Position numbers and translations under genes: made by a program. The notes beneath the pieces are model-generated. The model was not told the DNA's origin, searched no databases, and saw only the letters and a program-made list of their open reading frames with translations. Below, piece by piece: positions 1 to 6,865 of a DNA stretch of 13,183 bases. Every line of letters begins with the position of its first letter. Position 1 is the first letter of the stretch. Origin of the DNA: an uncultured Prevotella sp. (lineage in GTDB: Bacteria; Bacteroidota; Bacteroidia; Bacteroidales; Bacteroidaceae); NCBI GenBank assembly GCA_937889855.1, contig CALBYK010000301.1, positions 1 to 13,183 on the forward strand. Reading direction: 5' to 3'.

Positions 1-639
1 GAAGTCGGGCCAGTAGGTGTCGCAGAAGTAGAGCTCCGAGTAGGCAATCTGCCAAAGCAGGTAGTTGCTGATGCGCTGCTCGCCGCCGGTGCGTATGAGC
101 AGGTCTGGGTCGGGCATGAACGCCGTCGCCATATGTCGCGAGAGCGTGTCCTCAGTGATGTCCTCAGGGTCTATGGTTCCGGCCTTCACTTCCGCCGCTA
201 TGTCGCGTGCAGCCTTTGTTATCTCCCAGCGTGCCGAGTAGCTCAGCGCCACGACCATGGTCATGGCAGTGTTTGCGGCAGTGTGCTCAATGGTTTCCTG
301 AAGTTTCTGCCTCACCTCCCCGGGCAGGCGCTGCAGGTCGCCTATGACCTGGAAGCGCACGTTGTTCTTCATGAATATCTCGTCCTCAAGCGACGAGAGC
401 ACCAGTCCCATGAGTGCAGCCACCTCGGTGGCTGGGCGGTTCCAGTTCTCGGTTGAGAAGGTGTAGAGCGTGAGGTATTTCACGCCGAGCCGTGTACACT
501 CCGACGTGATGCGCCGCACGGTGTCCACTCCTGCCTGGTGTCCATAGCTTCGTGGCTTGCCGCGCTCTGCAGCCCATCGTCCGTTGCCGTCCATGATGAT
601 GGCGATGTGCTGCGGTATGTTGTTGTTGTTCTGTTCCAT
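1..639 (-). CDS. uppS: Isoprenyl transferase (undecaprenyl diphosphate synthase), C-terminus cut by window edge
   Basis: Reading down from the ATG at 637-639 gives 213 uninterrupted codons to base 1, so the 3' end lies outside the window; family members are about 240-250 residues, so roughly 30 are missing. The enzyme is a cytoplasmic, membrane-associated cis-prenyltransferase that extends farnesyl diphosphate with isopentenyl diphosphate to make the C55 carrier for peptidoglycan and surface glycans. Visible family motifs are MDGNGRWA at residues 16-23 (catalytic Asp17 and the diphosphate-binding loop), SYGHQAG at 31-37, TLYTFSTENW at 57-66, and the C-terminal block LLIRTGGEQRISN at 180-192 followed by WPDF at the edge. 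It lies 30 bp after the DUF6089 gene, with no promoter seen between them, so the two are probably co-transcribed. In many Bacteroidota a bamA gene follows uppS; that would lie off the left edge and cannot be checked here. Confidence 0.96.
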   Translation of the reverse strand, partial: MEQNNNNIPQHIAIIMDGNGRWAAERGKPRSYGHQAGVDTVRRITSECTRLGVKYLTLYTFSTENWNRPATEVAALMGLVLSSLEDEIFMKNNVRFQVIGDLQRLPGEVRQKLQETIEHTAANTAMTMVVALSYSARWEITKAARDIAAEVKAGTIDPEDITEDTLSRHMATAFMPDPDLLIRTGGEQRISNYLLWQIAYSELYFCDTYWPDF

Positions 640-669
640 AAGTAAGTGATTTGTATTTTTGCAGTGATA

Positions 670-1353
670 CTACTCGTCGTCGTTGTGGCATGTGCGGCAT
701 TTTGGCATGAAGCTGTATGTAAGGGTGAGCTGGAGAACCGAGTAGCAGTCGGTGTTCTTGAACAGTCCGGAGCTCTTGATGCCGTATGGGTCGGCAACAC
801 CGTCGAGCTTGTCGCTCAGCGAGAAATGGGCCGTCCACTCTATCCCGAGGTTCACCCTCTGCGCCACCTTGTACTTAACGCCAAGTCCTATCGGCACGTT
901 TGCCGTGAAGACGCTGCCCCCGCCTGTCACACAGGTGGCTCCGATGCCTCCGAAGACAAAGGGTGTCAGGCGTTTCGCGCCTCGGTAGTCGTTGCCTGTG
1001 CCGTATGGCCAGAAGTTATACTCATATGTTGCGCTCACGTCAATGAGCGTGTTTGAGAAATCGTATGGTGTCTCCACATAGTCGGGCATGTATGTCTTGA
1101 CGTCTTTCGACGAGCCTTTGAGCTTGCCGTATGAAGCCGCCAGCCTCACGCCCATGTAGGGATTGAACAGTCTCCGCAACACCACCGATGCCGTCGGCTG
1201 CATGTTGCTGAGTATGCTTCCGTTGAAGTCGCCCTCGTAGGACATCATCCCAATGCCGGCTCCCACCTCCATGCGGTACTCATAGTCTGACTGTGCCAGC
1301 GCGGTGTTGGCAGTGGCAGCAGAGAGAAGCAAAATAGCGAGCGATTTCCTCAT
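670..1353 (-). CDS. DUF6089-type outer-membrane beta-barrel protein
   Basis: A 227-residue protein with a clear type I signal peptide (MRKSLAILLLSAATANTALAQ, cleavage after about residue 20-21). The mature part alternates hydrophobic and polar residues, with many Gly and aromatic residues in short strands (VGAGIGMMSYEGDF near 31-44, FVFGGIGA near 132-139), and ends with an aromatic strand (VLQLTLTYSFMP). This is the pattern of a small outer-membrane barrel. Sequence and position directly upstream of uppS match the DUF6089 family, which sits beside uppS and the outer-membrane assembly genes in Bacteroidota. Its molecular function is not established; a role as a porin-like or envelope-biogenesis protein is inference. 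A short Cys-containing tail (CRTCHNDDE) follows the last strand. No TAnnTTTG box is visible in the 70 bp upstream, so it is probably read from the lipoprotein promoter. Confidence 0.85.
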   Translation of the reverse strand: MRKSLAILLLSAATANTALAQSDYEYRMEVGAGIGMMSYEGDFNGSILSNMQPTASVVLRRLFNPYMGVRLAASYGKLKGSSKDVKTYMPDYVETPYDFSNTLIDVSATYEYNFWPYGTGNDYRGAKRLTPFVFGGIGATCVTGGGSVFTANVPIGLGVKYKVAQRVNLGIEWTAHFSLSDKLDGVADPYGIKSSGLFKNTDCYSVLQLTLTYSFMPKCRTCHNDDE

Positions 1354-1400
1354 TGTTTACACCTTATAATATATTTACAGCCCATGTCATTGCTTGAAGG

Positions 1401-1420
1401 GCCTTGCGCCATCGCGAGGC
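1401..1420. other. Small intergenic hairpin after the lipoprotein gene
   Basis: GCCTTGCG (1401-1408) pairs with CGCGAGGC (1413-1420) across a 4-nt loop: eight pairs including one G-U. It lies just after the lipoprotein stop codon, in the 70-bp gap before the DUF6089 gene. On the minus strand it has no U-tract, so it is not a convincing terminator; it could affect mRNA processing or coupling between the two genes. On the plus strand it is followed by a T-rich stretch, but no gene points that way. Confidence 0.35.
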
Positions 1421-1423
1421 ATT

Positions 1424-2836
1424 TTATTTCTTGAAGTCGGTTTGCTCGTCCTGCCAGCCGAGCCGGCAGATGCGTCCGCACCATGTCTTTCCGCTTGCGG
1501 CGTTGACGAGCCAGAGCACGTTCCTTGAGTTGGCGGCAAGGGCGTAGCATGCTGCCGAGTTGGCGGTCATTCCGAGTCCGTATCCGTAGGGCACGTCCAG
1601 CTTGCTGTATGTGTTCCATGTGATGCCGCTGTCGCGCGACTGCAATATGGTTGGTACGGTCTCTCCGTCCTTTGTGCCGAAGAGGAGCACGTTGCCGTCA
1701 TAGGCAATGGCGGAGAAGTTGGCAAGCAGAGGAGCGCAGTGGGTGTTGGCGGGGTCCACGGCATAGTAGGCCCACGGCATGTTCTCGCTGTTGTTTGCAG
1801 CCTCGTCAATCTTGCTCCATACGGTCATTGTGGTGTCCGCCGGATATAGCGCCGCGTCGCGTGTGCCTATGAGCACCACGCGCTCGGTCTGGCTGTTGGT
1901 CTTGACGGGCAATGTGGCGTAGGCGGTCGACTTGGCGGGCAGGAGTGCCTGGTCATCGTCTATTGTGGCTGCCGTCCATGTCAGTCCGCTGTCGTCAGAC
2001 GCCATGAGGTGCCCGTCTGTGGCGTAGCCGTAAAGCCGGACGCTGCTTGCCGCCACAAGGCGTGCTATGCCTGTGGCTGCGGCAACGGTTGTCCAGTGGC
2101 TGCCGTCGGTTGTGGAGAGGATGTCGCCTGAGTTGCTGATGTAAGCCTGTCCGCCTTTCACCACCACGCCCTCATAAGCGTCAGCGGAGAGGACCATGTC
2201 GGTAGGCACGGCGGTCCAGCCGTTGCTGCCGCCCGCGAAGACCGATGTCCTCGTGCCGTCTGTTCCGAAGAGCAGCATCGCGTCGCCCAGGCTTACTGCC
2301 TTGACGGCACGGAGACTCTTGAGCGCCTCGCAGTCGGGCATGGCGTTCCACACGAATGTGTCTGGCAGCTCCTTATGGACGTTCACCTTCACCGTGTACT
2401 GGCGCACGCCCATTCCTGAGTTGCTGTATACGCAGAGCACACGGTCGGTGGAAAAGTCGAGCGAGTCGGTGCTGCTGACGTATGCCAGCGAGTCGCTTGT
2501 GCGGCTCTTCATAAGTACGGAGCCTCCGTTCTGGCTTGAGACGGAGCACAACAGCCTGGACGCGTCCACGCCGCACGGCAGCGAGTCGGGATTGTATATC
2601 TCGCACTTCTGCTGGTCGATGTAGAACTTGTACGAGCTGAGCGTGAGCGTGTTTGTTACAAGGCTGTCCTTGCCTGACGCTGTCTTGACACTCAAGGTCT
2701 GGTTGCCCGTTGTCACGGAAAAACTTGTGATTGCACTGTCGTCATAATATGTATAGTCATCGTCATTGCTTAGACATGACGCCAGCACAAATACTGCGGC
2801 AAAAAGCAGGATGAAAGCTGCGAACTTACTTTTCAT
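1424..2836 (-). CDS. DUF6242-like surface lipoprotein with BNR/Asp-box repeats
   Basis: A 470-residue protein with a type II signal peptide whose lipobox LASC places the lipidated Cys at residue 21. The residues after the Cys (LSNDDDY) are acidic, like the Bacteroidota lipoprotein export signal that directs proteins to the cell surface; that topology is inferred. Residues about 35-155 form an all-beta N-terminal region typical of DUF6242 proteins. The C-terminal two thirds contains Asp-box (BNR) motifs: STTDGSHW at 241-248, ASDDSGLTW at 279-287 and SRDSGITW at 400-407, which suggests a sialidase-like beta-propeller. I see no sialidase catalytic set, so binding rather than hydrolysis is more likely. 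The ligand is unknown. It has its own -7 box at 2862-2869 and heads the unit that continues into the DUF6089 gene and uppS. Confidence 0.85.
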   Translation of the reverse strand: MKSKFAAFILLFAAVFVLASCLSNDDDYTYYDDSAITSFSVTTGNQTLSVKTASGKDSLVTNTLTLSSYKFYIDQQKCEIYNPDSLPCGVDASRLLCSVSSQNGGSVLMKSRTSDSLAYVSSTDSLDFSTDRVLCVYSNSGMGVRQYTVKVNVHKELPDTFVWNAMPDCEALKSLRAVKAVSLGDAMLLFGTDGTRTSVFAGGSNGWTAVPTDMVLSADAYEGVVVKGGQAYISNSGDILSTTDGSHWTTVAAATGIARLVAASSVRLYGYATDGHLMASDDSGLTWTAATIDDDQALLPAKSTAYATLPVKTNSQTERVVLIGTRDAALYPADTTMTVWSKIDEAANNSENMPWAYYAVDPANTHCAPLLANFSAIAYDGNVLLFGTKDGETVPTILQSRDSGITWNTYSKLDVPYGYGLGMTANSAACYALAANSRNVLWLVNAASGKTWCGRICRLGWQDEQTDFKK

Positions 2837-2861
2837 TATACTCTAACTTATTTTTTAGCTG

Positions 2862-2869
2862 CAAATTTA
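2862..2869 (-). promoter_or_regulatory. -7 box for the DUF6242 lipoprotein gene
   Basis: On the minus strand this reads TAAATTTG followed by CA, matching the Bacteroidota -7 consensus TAnnTTTG. It lies 26 bp from the start codon at 2836, implying a leader of about 20 nt. No TTTG -33 element is visible at the usual 19-21 bp spacing. It is probably the promoter for the lipoprotein, DUF6089 and uppS genes. Confidence 0.6.
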
Positions 2870-2987
2870 ATCAGAAATCTGCAAATAGGGCGTCTTTTGG
2901 CTTTATTATTATGCAAATTATTGATTAATAGATGTATTTTTAAGGTTGTTTAGGTTTTAAATTCGTGTGTTTTGGAATATTTATGTG

Positions 2988-2995
2988 TAATTTTG
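2988..2995 (+). promoter_or_regulatory. -7 box for upp
   Basis: TAATTTTG followed by CA is an exact match to TAnnTTTG. Transcription would start near 3000-3003, giving a leader of about 100 nt before upp. The expected -33 position holds only a weak match; a TTTG at 2971-2974 is too close (13 bp). The box also helps fix the upp start, because an in-frame ATG at 2997 lies upstream of the predicted transcript start. Confidence 0.6.
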
Positions 2996-3008
2996 CATGG
3001 TTCAAGCA

Positions 3009-3036
3009 GCGCCTTTCACCACAGGGCGCCTTTTTT
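3009..3036 (+). terminator. Terminator-like hairpin in the upp leader (possible attenuator)
   Basis: GCGCC (3009-3013) pairs with GGCGC (3025-3029), possibly extended by one U-G pair, and T6 follows at 3031-3036. The hairpin starts only about 8 nt after the predicted transcription start and lies about 70 bp before the upp start codon. A GC-rich stem followed at once by a U-run is the form of an intrinsic terminator, and here it sits between a promoter and its gene. The stem is short, so efficient termination is uncertain. Attenuation of upp is inference. Confidence 0.45.
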
Positions 3037-3104
3037 GTATATACCTTGGCCAGCATGAAAGCCTAAAACGAGGATTAGAAACAAACAACAATAACAAAAT
3101 CTCT

Positions 3105-3761
3105 ATGGAAATTATCGATTTCAGTAAATCAAACTCCATCATCAACAAGTATATGGCGGAGATGCGTGACAAGGACTATCAGAAGAACAGACTGCTCTTC
3201 CGCAACAACATCATGCGCGTAGGAGAGCTCATCGCCTATGAGCTAAGCAAGACGTTCAGCTACGAGGAGCGCGACATACAGACTCCACTCGGCGTGGCCA
3301 AAGTGAACGTGCCTACCGACAAGCTTGTGCTCGGCACCATCTTCCGCGCCGGACTGCCTTTCCACCAGGGTTTCCTCAACATCTTCGACCATGCCGGCAA
3401 CGCCTTCGTGAGCGCCTACCGCGAGTATGAGGACGAGGAGCACACCAAGGTGGGCATACACGTGGAGTATCTCGCCACACCCGACCTCAACGACGCCACC
3501 CTGCTCATCGTGGACCCTATGCTCGCCACGGGCGGATCCATGGAGATGGGCTACAAGGCTCTGCTCACGAAGGGCAAGCCAAAGAAGGTGCACGTGGTGT
3601 GTGTAATGGCAACGCCCGAGGGCATTGAGCACATACGCAAGACGTTCCCTGAGGACACAACGATATGGTGTGCGGCTGTTGACCCGGGACTCAACGAGCA
3701 CAAGTATATTGTTCCGGGATTCGGTGACGCCGGCGACCTGTGCTACGGCGGGAAAATATAA
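3105..3761 (+). CDS. upp: Uracil phosphoribosyltransferase
   Basis: A 218-residue cytoplasmic enzyme that joins uracil to PRPP to make UMP, the main pyrimidine salvage step. The PRPP-binding loop LLIVDPMLATGGS is at residues 133-145, and the family's C-terminal uracil-binding segment GFGDAGDLCYG is at 205-215. FRAGLPF at 80-86 is another conserved block. Length fits the family (about 208-220). The open frame extends 36 codons upstream to an ATG at 2997, but I chose the ATG at 3105: family homology begins at MEIIDFSKSN, the extension reads through the leader hairpin, and the -7 box at 2988-2995 puts the transcript start after the upstream ATG. The exported phosphoesterase gene follows after 17 bp, so the two probably form an operon. 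The start is preceded by an A-rich leader rather than a strong Shine-Dalgarno, as is common in Bacteroidota. Confidence 0.95.
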   Translation: MEIIDFSKSNSIINKYMAEMRDKDYQKNRLLFRNNIMRVGELIAYELSKTFSYEERDIQTPLGVAKVNVPTDKLVLGTIFRAGLPFHQGFLNIFDHAGNAFVSAYREYEDEEHTKVGIHVEYLATPDLNDATLLIVDPMLATGGSMEMGYKALLTKGKPKKVHVVCVMATPEGIEHIRKTFPEDTTIWCAAVDPGLNEHKYIVPGFGDAGDLCYGGKI

Positions 3762-3778
3762 CAAAGCGAGCTGAGAAC

Positions 3779-4690
3779 ATGAGACGCACATTGCTTCTCA
3801 TTGCCGTCCTTCTCACCGGACTGGCAATGAGTGCCCAGAGTCTTTTCGTGGGCACATACAACATACGCTACCACAACGACGGCGACGACCGCGCCGGCAA
3901 CGTGTGGGCAAAGCGCTGCCAGGTCATCACCGACCAGATAAACTTTGAGGACCCTGACATTTTCGGCGCGCAGGAGGTGCTCGTGGCACAGCTGCACGAC
4001 CTCCTCGGACGGCTCGACGGATACGGCTACATCGGCGTAGGGCGCGACGACGGCAAGGAGGCGGGCGAGTATGCCGCCATCTTCTACAAGAAGGACCGCG
4101 TGGAGAAGCTCCGCGACGGACACTTCTGGCTCAACGAGACACCCGACAAGCCCGCGCTCGGATGGGACGCCGCCTGCATACGCATATGCACATGGGGCGA
4201 GTTCAAGCTCAAGGAGAGCGGCATGAAGCTCTACTACTTCAACCTCCACATGGACCACGTGGGCATCGTGGCACGGCGCGAGGCTGCCAAGCTGGTGGTA
4301 AGGCGCATCAGGGAGATTGCCAAGGGTGCCCCGGTGGTGCTCACGGGCGACTTCAACGTCGACCAGACCAACGAGATCTACGGCATCTTCACCAACTCCG
4401 GGATATTGAAGGACTCGTATGAGTGTGCCCGCATACGCCTCGCCGAGAACGGCACGTTCAACGACTTCTGTCCTGAGAACACGTCAACATCGCGCATCGA
4501 CCATGTGTTTGTGTCGCCAAGCCTCACCGTCGACCGCTACGCCATCCTCGACAACATGTACTGGACAGCCGACCCTACAGCCAGCGACAGCCACAACAGC
4601 AACCAGGCTCCAGGAGAGGTGGCGTTCACAAAGGGCGTGCTGCGCACGGCGAGCGACCACTACCCCGTCCTCGTCAAGCTGCACAAGTAG
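3779..4690 (+). CDS. Exported endonuclease/exonuclease/phosphatase-family protein
   Basis: 303 residues beginning with a type I signal peptide (MRRTLLLIAVLLTGLAMSAQ, cleavage near residue 20), then the four-layer metal-dependent phosphoesterase fold shared by DNase I, sphingomyelinases and inositol phosphatases. Active-site motifs in order are GTYNIRY at 25-31 (Asn28), AQEV at 64-67 (metal-binding Glu66), NLHMDH at 155-160 (His157), GDFNVD at 190-195 (Asp191, Asn193), SRIDHVF at 238-244 (Asp241) and SDHYPV at 292-297 (catalytic Asp293-His294). All key residues are present, so it should be active, probably in the periplasm. The substrate (nucleic acid, phospholipid or sugar phosphate) cannot be read from sequence. 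The frame is open for 13 codons further upstream, but the signal peptide fixes the start at 3779. Its position 17 bp after upp could mean linked nucleotide scavenging, or only shared transcription. Confidence 0.9.
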   Translation: MRRTLLLIAVLLTGLAMSAQSLFVGTYNIRYHNDGDDRAGNVWAKRCQVITDQINFEDPDIFGAQEVLVAQLHDLLGRLDGYGYIGVGRDDGKEAGEYAAIFYKKDRVEKLRDGHFWLNETPDKPALGWDAACIRICTWGEFKLKESGMKLYYFNLHMDHVGIVARREAAKLVVRRIREIAKGAPVVLTGDFNVDQTNEIYGIFTNSGILKDSYECARIRLAENGTFNDFCPENTSTSRIDHVFVSPSLTVDRYAILDNMYWTADPTASDSHNSNQAPGEVAFTKGVLRTASDHYPVLVKLHK

Positions 4691-4730
4691 CCTGCTGGCG
4701 GTGGCGAGCTTCCGCCCGACACATGCCTCC

Positions 4731-4787
4731 AAAAAAAACGAAATGAGGGCGTGCCGTGATGCTTAACAGCATCTCCGGCACGCCCTC
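4731..4787 (-). terminator. Strong intrinsic terminator between convergent units
   Basis: A perfect 12-bp GC-rich stem (4745-4756 with 4776-4787) encloses a second 6-bp stem (GATGCT 4758-4763 with AGCATC 4768-4773, TAAC loop). On the minus strand the hairpin is followed six bases later by eight Ts (4731-4738). It should end the FKBP transcript; the stem may also stop the converging upp transcript, although that side lacks a U-run. Confidence 0.85.
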
Positions 4788-4814
4788 TTGTCGTCCATAT
4801 CGTCAGTTGTCTGT

Positions 4815-5828
4815 CTACTTCTTTGAGCCTTTCTTCTTAGGCTGCACTGCCTTTGCGCTCTTTGTAGATGATATCTTCTTGTTTGTCAGGAAGCCCTTGG
4901 CGTCAGCCTTCTTGTCGGCAGCCTCCTCCTTCTTCTTCTCCACCTTCACTACCTCAACCGTGAATATGAGGGTTGAGTAAGGCTTTATCTGACCTGCCTT
5001 GCGCGCACCGTAGCCAAGGTTCTCGGGGATATAGAGTTCCCACTTGCTGCCCTCCGGCATCATGCACAGAGCCTCGGTCCAGCCCTTGATTACCTGGTCG
5101 GGACGGAACGTCGTGGTGTTGGGCGTGCGCTTGTAGCTGCTGTCAAACTCCTTGCCGTCGATGGTGTGGCCCTCGTAGCGCACCGTCACCTGGTCGTCCT
5201 TCGACGCCACAATGCCGTTGCCTTCCTTGAGCACCTTGTACTGAAGACCCGAGGCTGTTGTCTTGACGTCTTGCTTTGAGGCGTTCTGCTTTATCCACTC
5301 CTCGTTCTCTGCCTTGTAAGCAAGCTCGGCACGCTGCTTGGCAGCCTTCATGGTGCTCTCGAAATACTTCACCGAGGCGTCTTCCGTCATCACCGTCGTG
5401 TCGTTGAGGATGGCGTCGACAAAGGCACGGTCGAAGAGGACACTGTCCGTGGTGAACGAGTTCTCGTTGATGTCCCTTGAGATATTGGGATAGATGCGGT
5501 TCTCGAGCATGTGGGCAATCTCGAGTCCTGCCAGACGTGCGTTGAACTGCTTGTCACCACGCTTGGCAATTCCCTCGCGCAGCGCTGCGACAAACTCCTG
5601 AACGTTGGTTGAGTCAACGCCGAACTCCTTGCCCACATATGCCATAAGGCCGCGTGAGGTGTACTTGCCGGCGGCGTAGCTCAGCGAGTCGTTCTGGCTG
5701 ACGAGCTTCACTGGAGCAGGCTGCTCAACCTGCGCACCTTTCTTCTGCTTCTTGTCCTTCTTTGCTGGGGTGGCTGCGAACGCCGCTGTCGCGAGTACAG
5801 CGAGCGCCAAAACTAACGATTTCTTCAT
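4815..5828 (-). CDS. Periplasmic FKBP-type peptidyl-prolyl isomerase with Lys-rich tail
   Basis: 337 residues with a type I signal peptide (MKKSLVLALAVLATAAFA), so exported, probably to the periplasm. A Lys-rich stretch (about 20-30) leads into a helical FkpA/Mip-like N-terminal dimerisation region (about 45-180). The FKBP domain (about 195-296) has the binding-pocket residues: YEG at 218-220, EFDSSYKR at 227-234, VIKGW at 246-250 and GYG at 272-274. A basic tail of about 40 residues (KADAKGFLTNKK, then KKKGSKK) follows, which is unusual for the family and of unknown role. The enzyme would catalyse cis-trans isomerisation of Xaa-Pro bonds and act as a folding helper. The frame runs 19 codons further upstream to 5885, but the signal peptide sets the start at 5828. 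It is last of three tandem FKBP genes and follows a terminator-like hairpin, so it may be expressed less than the first two. Confidence 0.92.
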   Translation of the reverse strand: MKKSLVLALAVLATAAFAATPAKKDKKQKKGAQVEQPAPVKLVSQNDSLSYAAGKYTSRGLMAYVGKEFGVDSTNVQEFVAALREGIAKRGDKQFNARLAGLEIAHMLENRIYPNISRDINENSFTTDSVLFDRAFVDAILNDTTVMTEDASVKYFESTMKAAKQRAELAYKAENEEWIKQNASKQDVKTTASGLQYKVLKEGNGIVASKDDQVTVRYEGHTIDGKEFDSSYKRTPNTTTFRPDQVIKGWTEALCMMPEGSKWELYIPENLGYGARKAGQIKPYSTLIFTVEVVKVEKKKEEAADKKADAKGFLTNKKISSTKSAKAVQPKKKGSKK

Positions 5829-5854
5829 TTGTATATCTTTGTTATTGTTTTTTG

Positions 5855-5883
5855 AAAAAGGGCGACCTGTTGAAGGGCCGCCC
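5855..5883 (-). terminator. Terminator-like hairpin between the second and third FKBP genes
   Basis: On the minus strand GGGCGGCC (5883-5876) pairs with GGTCGCCC (5867-5860): eight pairs including one G-U, an 8-nt loop, then T5 at 5859-5855. It begins 34 bp after the second FKBP gene ends and lies about 27 bp before the third starts. I see no separate promoter for the third gene, so the hairpin probably reduces rather than abolishes read-through. Confidence 0.6.
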
Positions 5884-5917
5884 AAAACTGTTGTTGTATG
5901 TTTCTTGCGCGCTGGCT

Positions 5918-6796
5918 TTATTTGCCGCCTACGCTTATAAGCTCAATCTTGAACACAAGCGGTGAGTAAGGCTTGATCTGTCCCTGCTCACGGTCGCCAT
6001 AGGCAAGATCCTGCGGAATGTACACTTCCCATACAGAGCCGGCCGGCATGTGCACGAGAGCCTCTGTCCAGCCCTTGATAACCTGGTTGGCACGCAAGGT
6101 CACGGCCTCGCCGCGCTTGTAGCTGCTGTCGAACACGGTGCCATCGATAAGACGTCCCTCGTAGTTGACCTTCACTGTAGAAGTGTCCTTAGGCATGGCG
6201 CCTGAGCCTTCCTTGATGACCTTGTACTGAACGCCTGAAGGCAGGGTCTTCACACCCGGCTTCTTTGCGTTGGCAGCCATCCACTCCTCGCCCTTCTTCT
6301 TGAGCGGGCCATACTGCTCCTCCATGTTCTTCGACTTGATTGCCATCATCTTGAGCTGTGCCACCTGGGCGGCCTGGTCAACGGTCATGAGGCCCTTCTT
6401 GCCCTGCACGCCCTGCACGAAGCCTGCCATGAAGTTCTTCAGGGAGATGGTCTTGGTAGAGTCGTCGCCGAAGAGCTCGTGGTTGATGCCCTTCACCATG
6501 CGGTTGGATATCTGCTGTCCAATCTGTATACCCATATAGTAGGCAGCCTTCTTCTTGTCGTCACCTGCGTTGGCACCCTCGTTGAGACCCTTGATGAAGG
6601 CGTCCATGTAGGTGGTGTCAATCTCCATCTGTGCGAGATACTGCTTCAGACCCTGTGTCTGTGCCATACCCATGGCGTAAGACAAGGTGTCTACGTCGTC
6701 CTTAAGACTCGGCTTGCTTGAAGACGAGTTGCCGCATGAGGCCACGAGGCTTGCGGCTGCGATAGCCATTGCGGCTACGAATGTGAATTTCTTCAT
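5918..6796 (-). CDS. FKBP-type peptidyl-prolyl isomerase lipoprotein
   Basis: 292 residues with a type II signal peptide; lipobox VASC places the lipidated Cys at residue 21. The residues after it (GNSSSSKPS) lack the acidic surface-export signature seen in the DUF6242 lipoprotein, so a periplasm-facing anchor is more likely. A helical FkpA/Mip-like region (about 33-180) precedes the FKBP domain (about 186-290), with YEGRLIDG at 212-219, VFDSSYKRGE at 221-230, VIKGW at 239-243 and AYG at 265-267. Role: prolyl isomerisation and chaperoning of envelope proteins. The frame extends 19 codons upstream, but the signal peptide fixes the start at 6796. It lies 69 bp after the first FKBP gene with no promoter between, so they are probably co-transcribed. 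A 19-residue stretch of the catalytic domain is identical to the upstream paralog. Confidence 0.93.
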   Translation of the reverse strand: MKKFTFVAAMAIAAASLVASCGNSSSSKPSLKDDVDTLSYAMGMAQTQGLKQYLAQMEIDTTYMDAFIKGLNEGANAGDDKKKAAYYMGIQIGQQISNRMVKGINHELFGDDSTKTISLKNFMAGFVQGVQGKKGLMTVDQAAQVAQLKMMAIKSKNMEEQYGPLKKKGEEWMAANAKKPGVKTLPSGVQYKVIKEGSGAMPKDTSTVKVNYEGRLIDGTVFDSSYKRGEAVTLRANQVIKGWTEALVHMPAGSVWEVYIPQDLAYGDREQGQIKPYSPLVFKIELISVGGK

Positions 6797-6865
6797 TTCT
6801 ATTGTTTGTTTTTTTTTATTTTTCCTTAGAACATGAGGCCGTGAGCCTTTCATCTTTCCTTCTGT

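Noticed and set aside
1651..2624. Plus-strand frames opposite the DUF6242 lipoprotein (1651-1872, 2196-2624)
   Set aside because: No family resemblance and entirely inside a well-supported gene; shadows.
3042..3049. TACCTTGG as an alternative upp -7 box after the hairpin
   Set aside because: One mismatch in the conserved TTTG part and no -33 at suitable spacing; the exact match at 2988-2995 is better.
2997..3104. 36-codon N-terminal extension of upp
   Set aside because: Reads through the leader hairpin, starts upstream of the predicted transcript start, and is absent from the known family N-terminus.
3243..4258. Long minus-strand frames (3243-3791 and 3743-4258) opposite upp and the phosphoesterase gene
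   Set aside because: Both mirror GC-rich codons of well-supported plus-strand enzymes and lack any domain or promoter.
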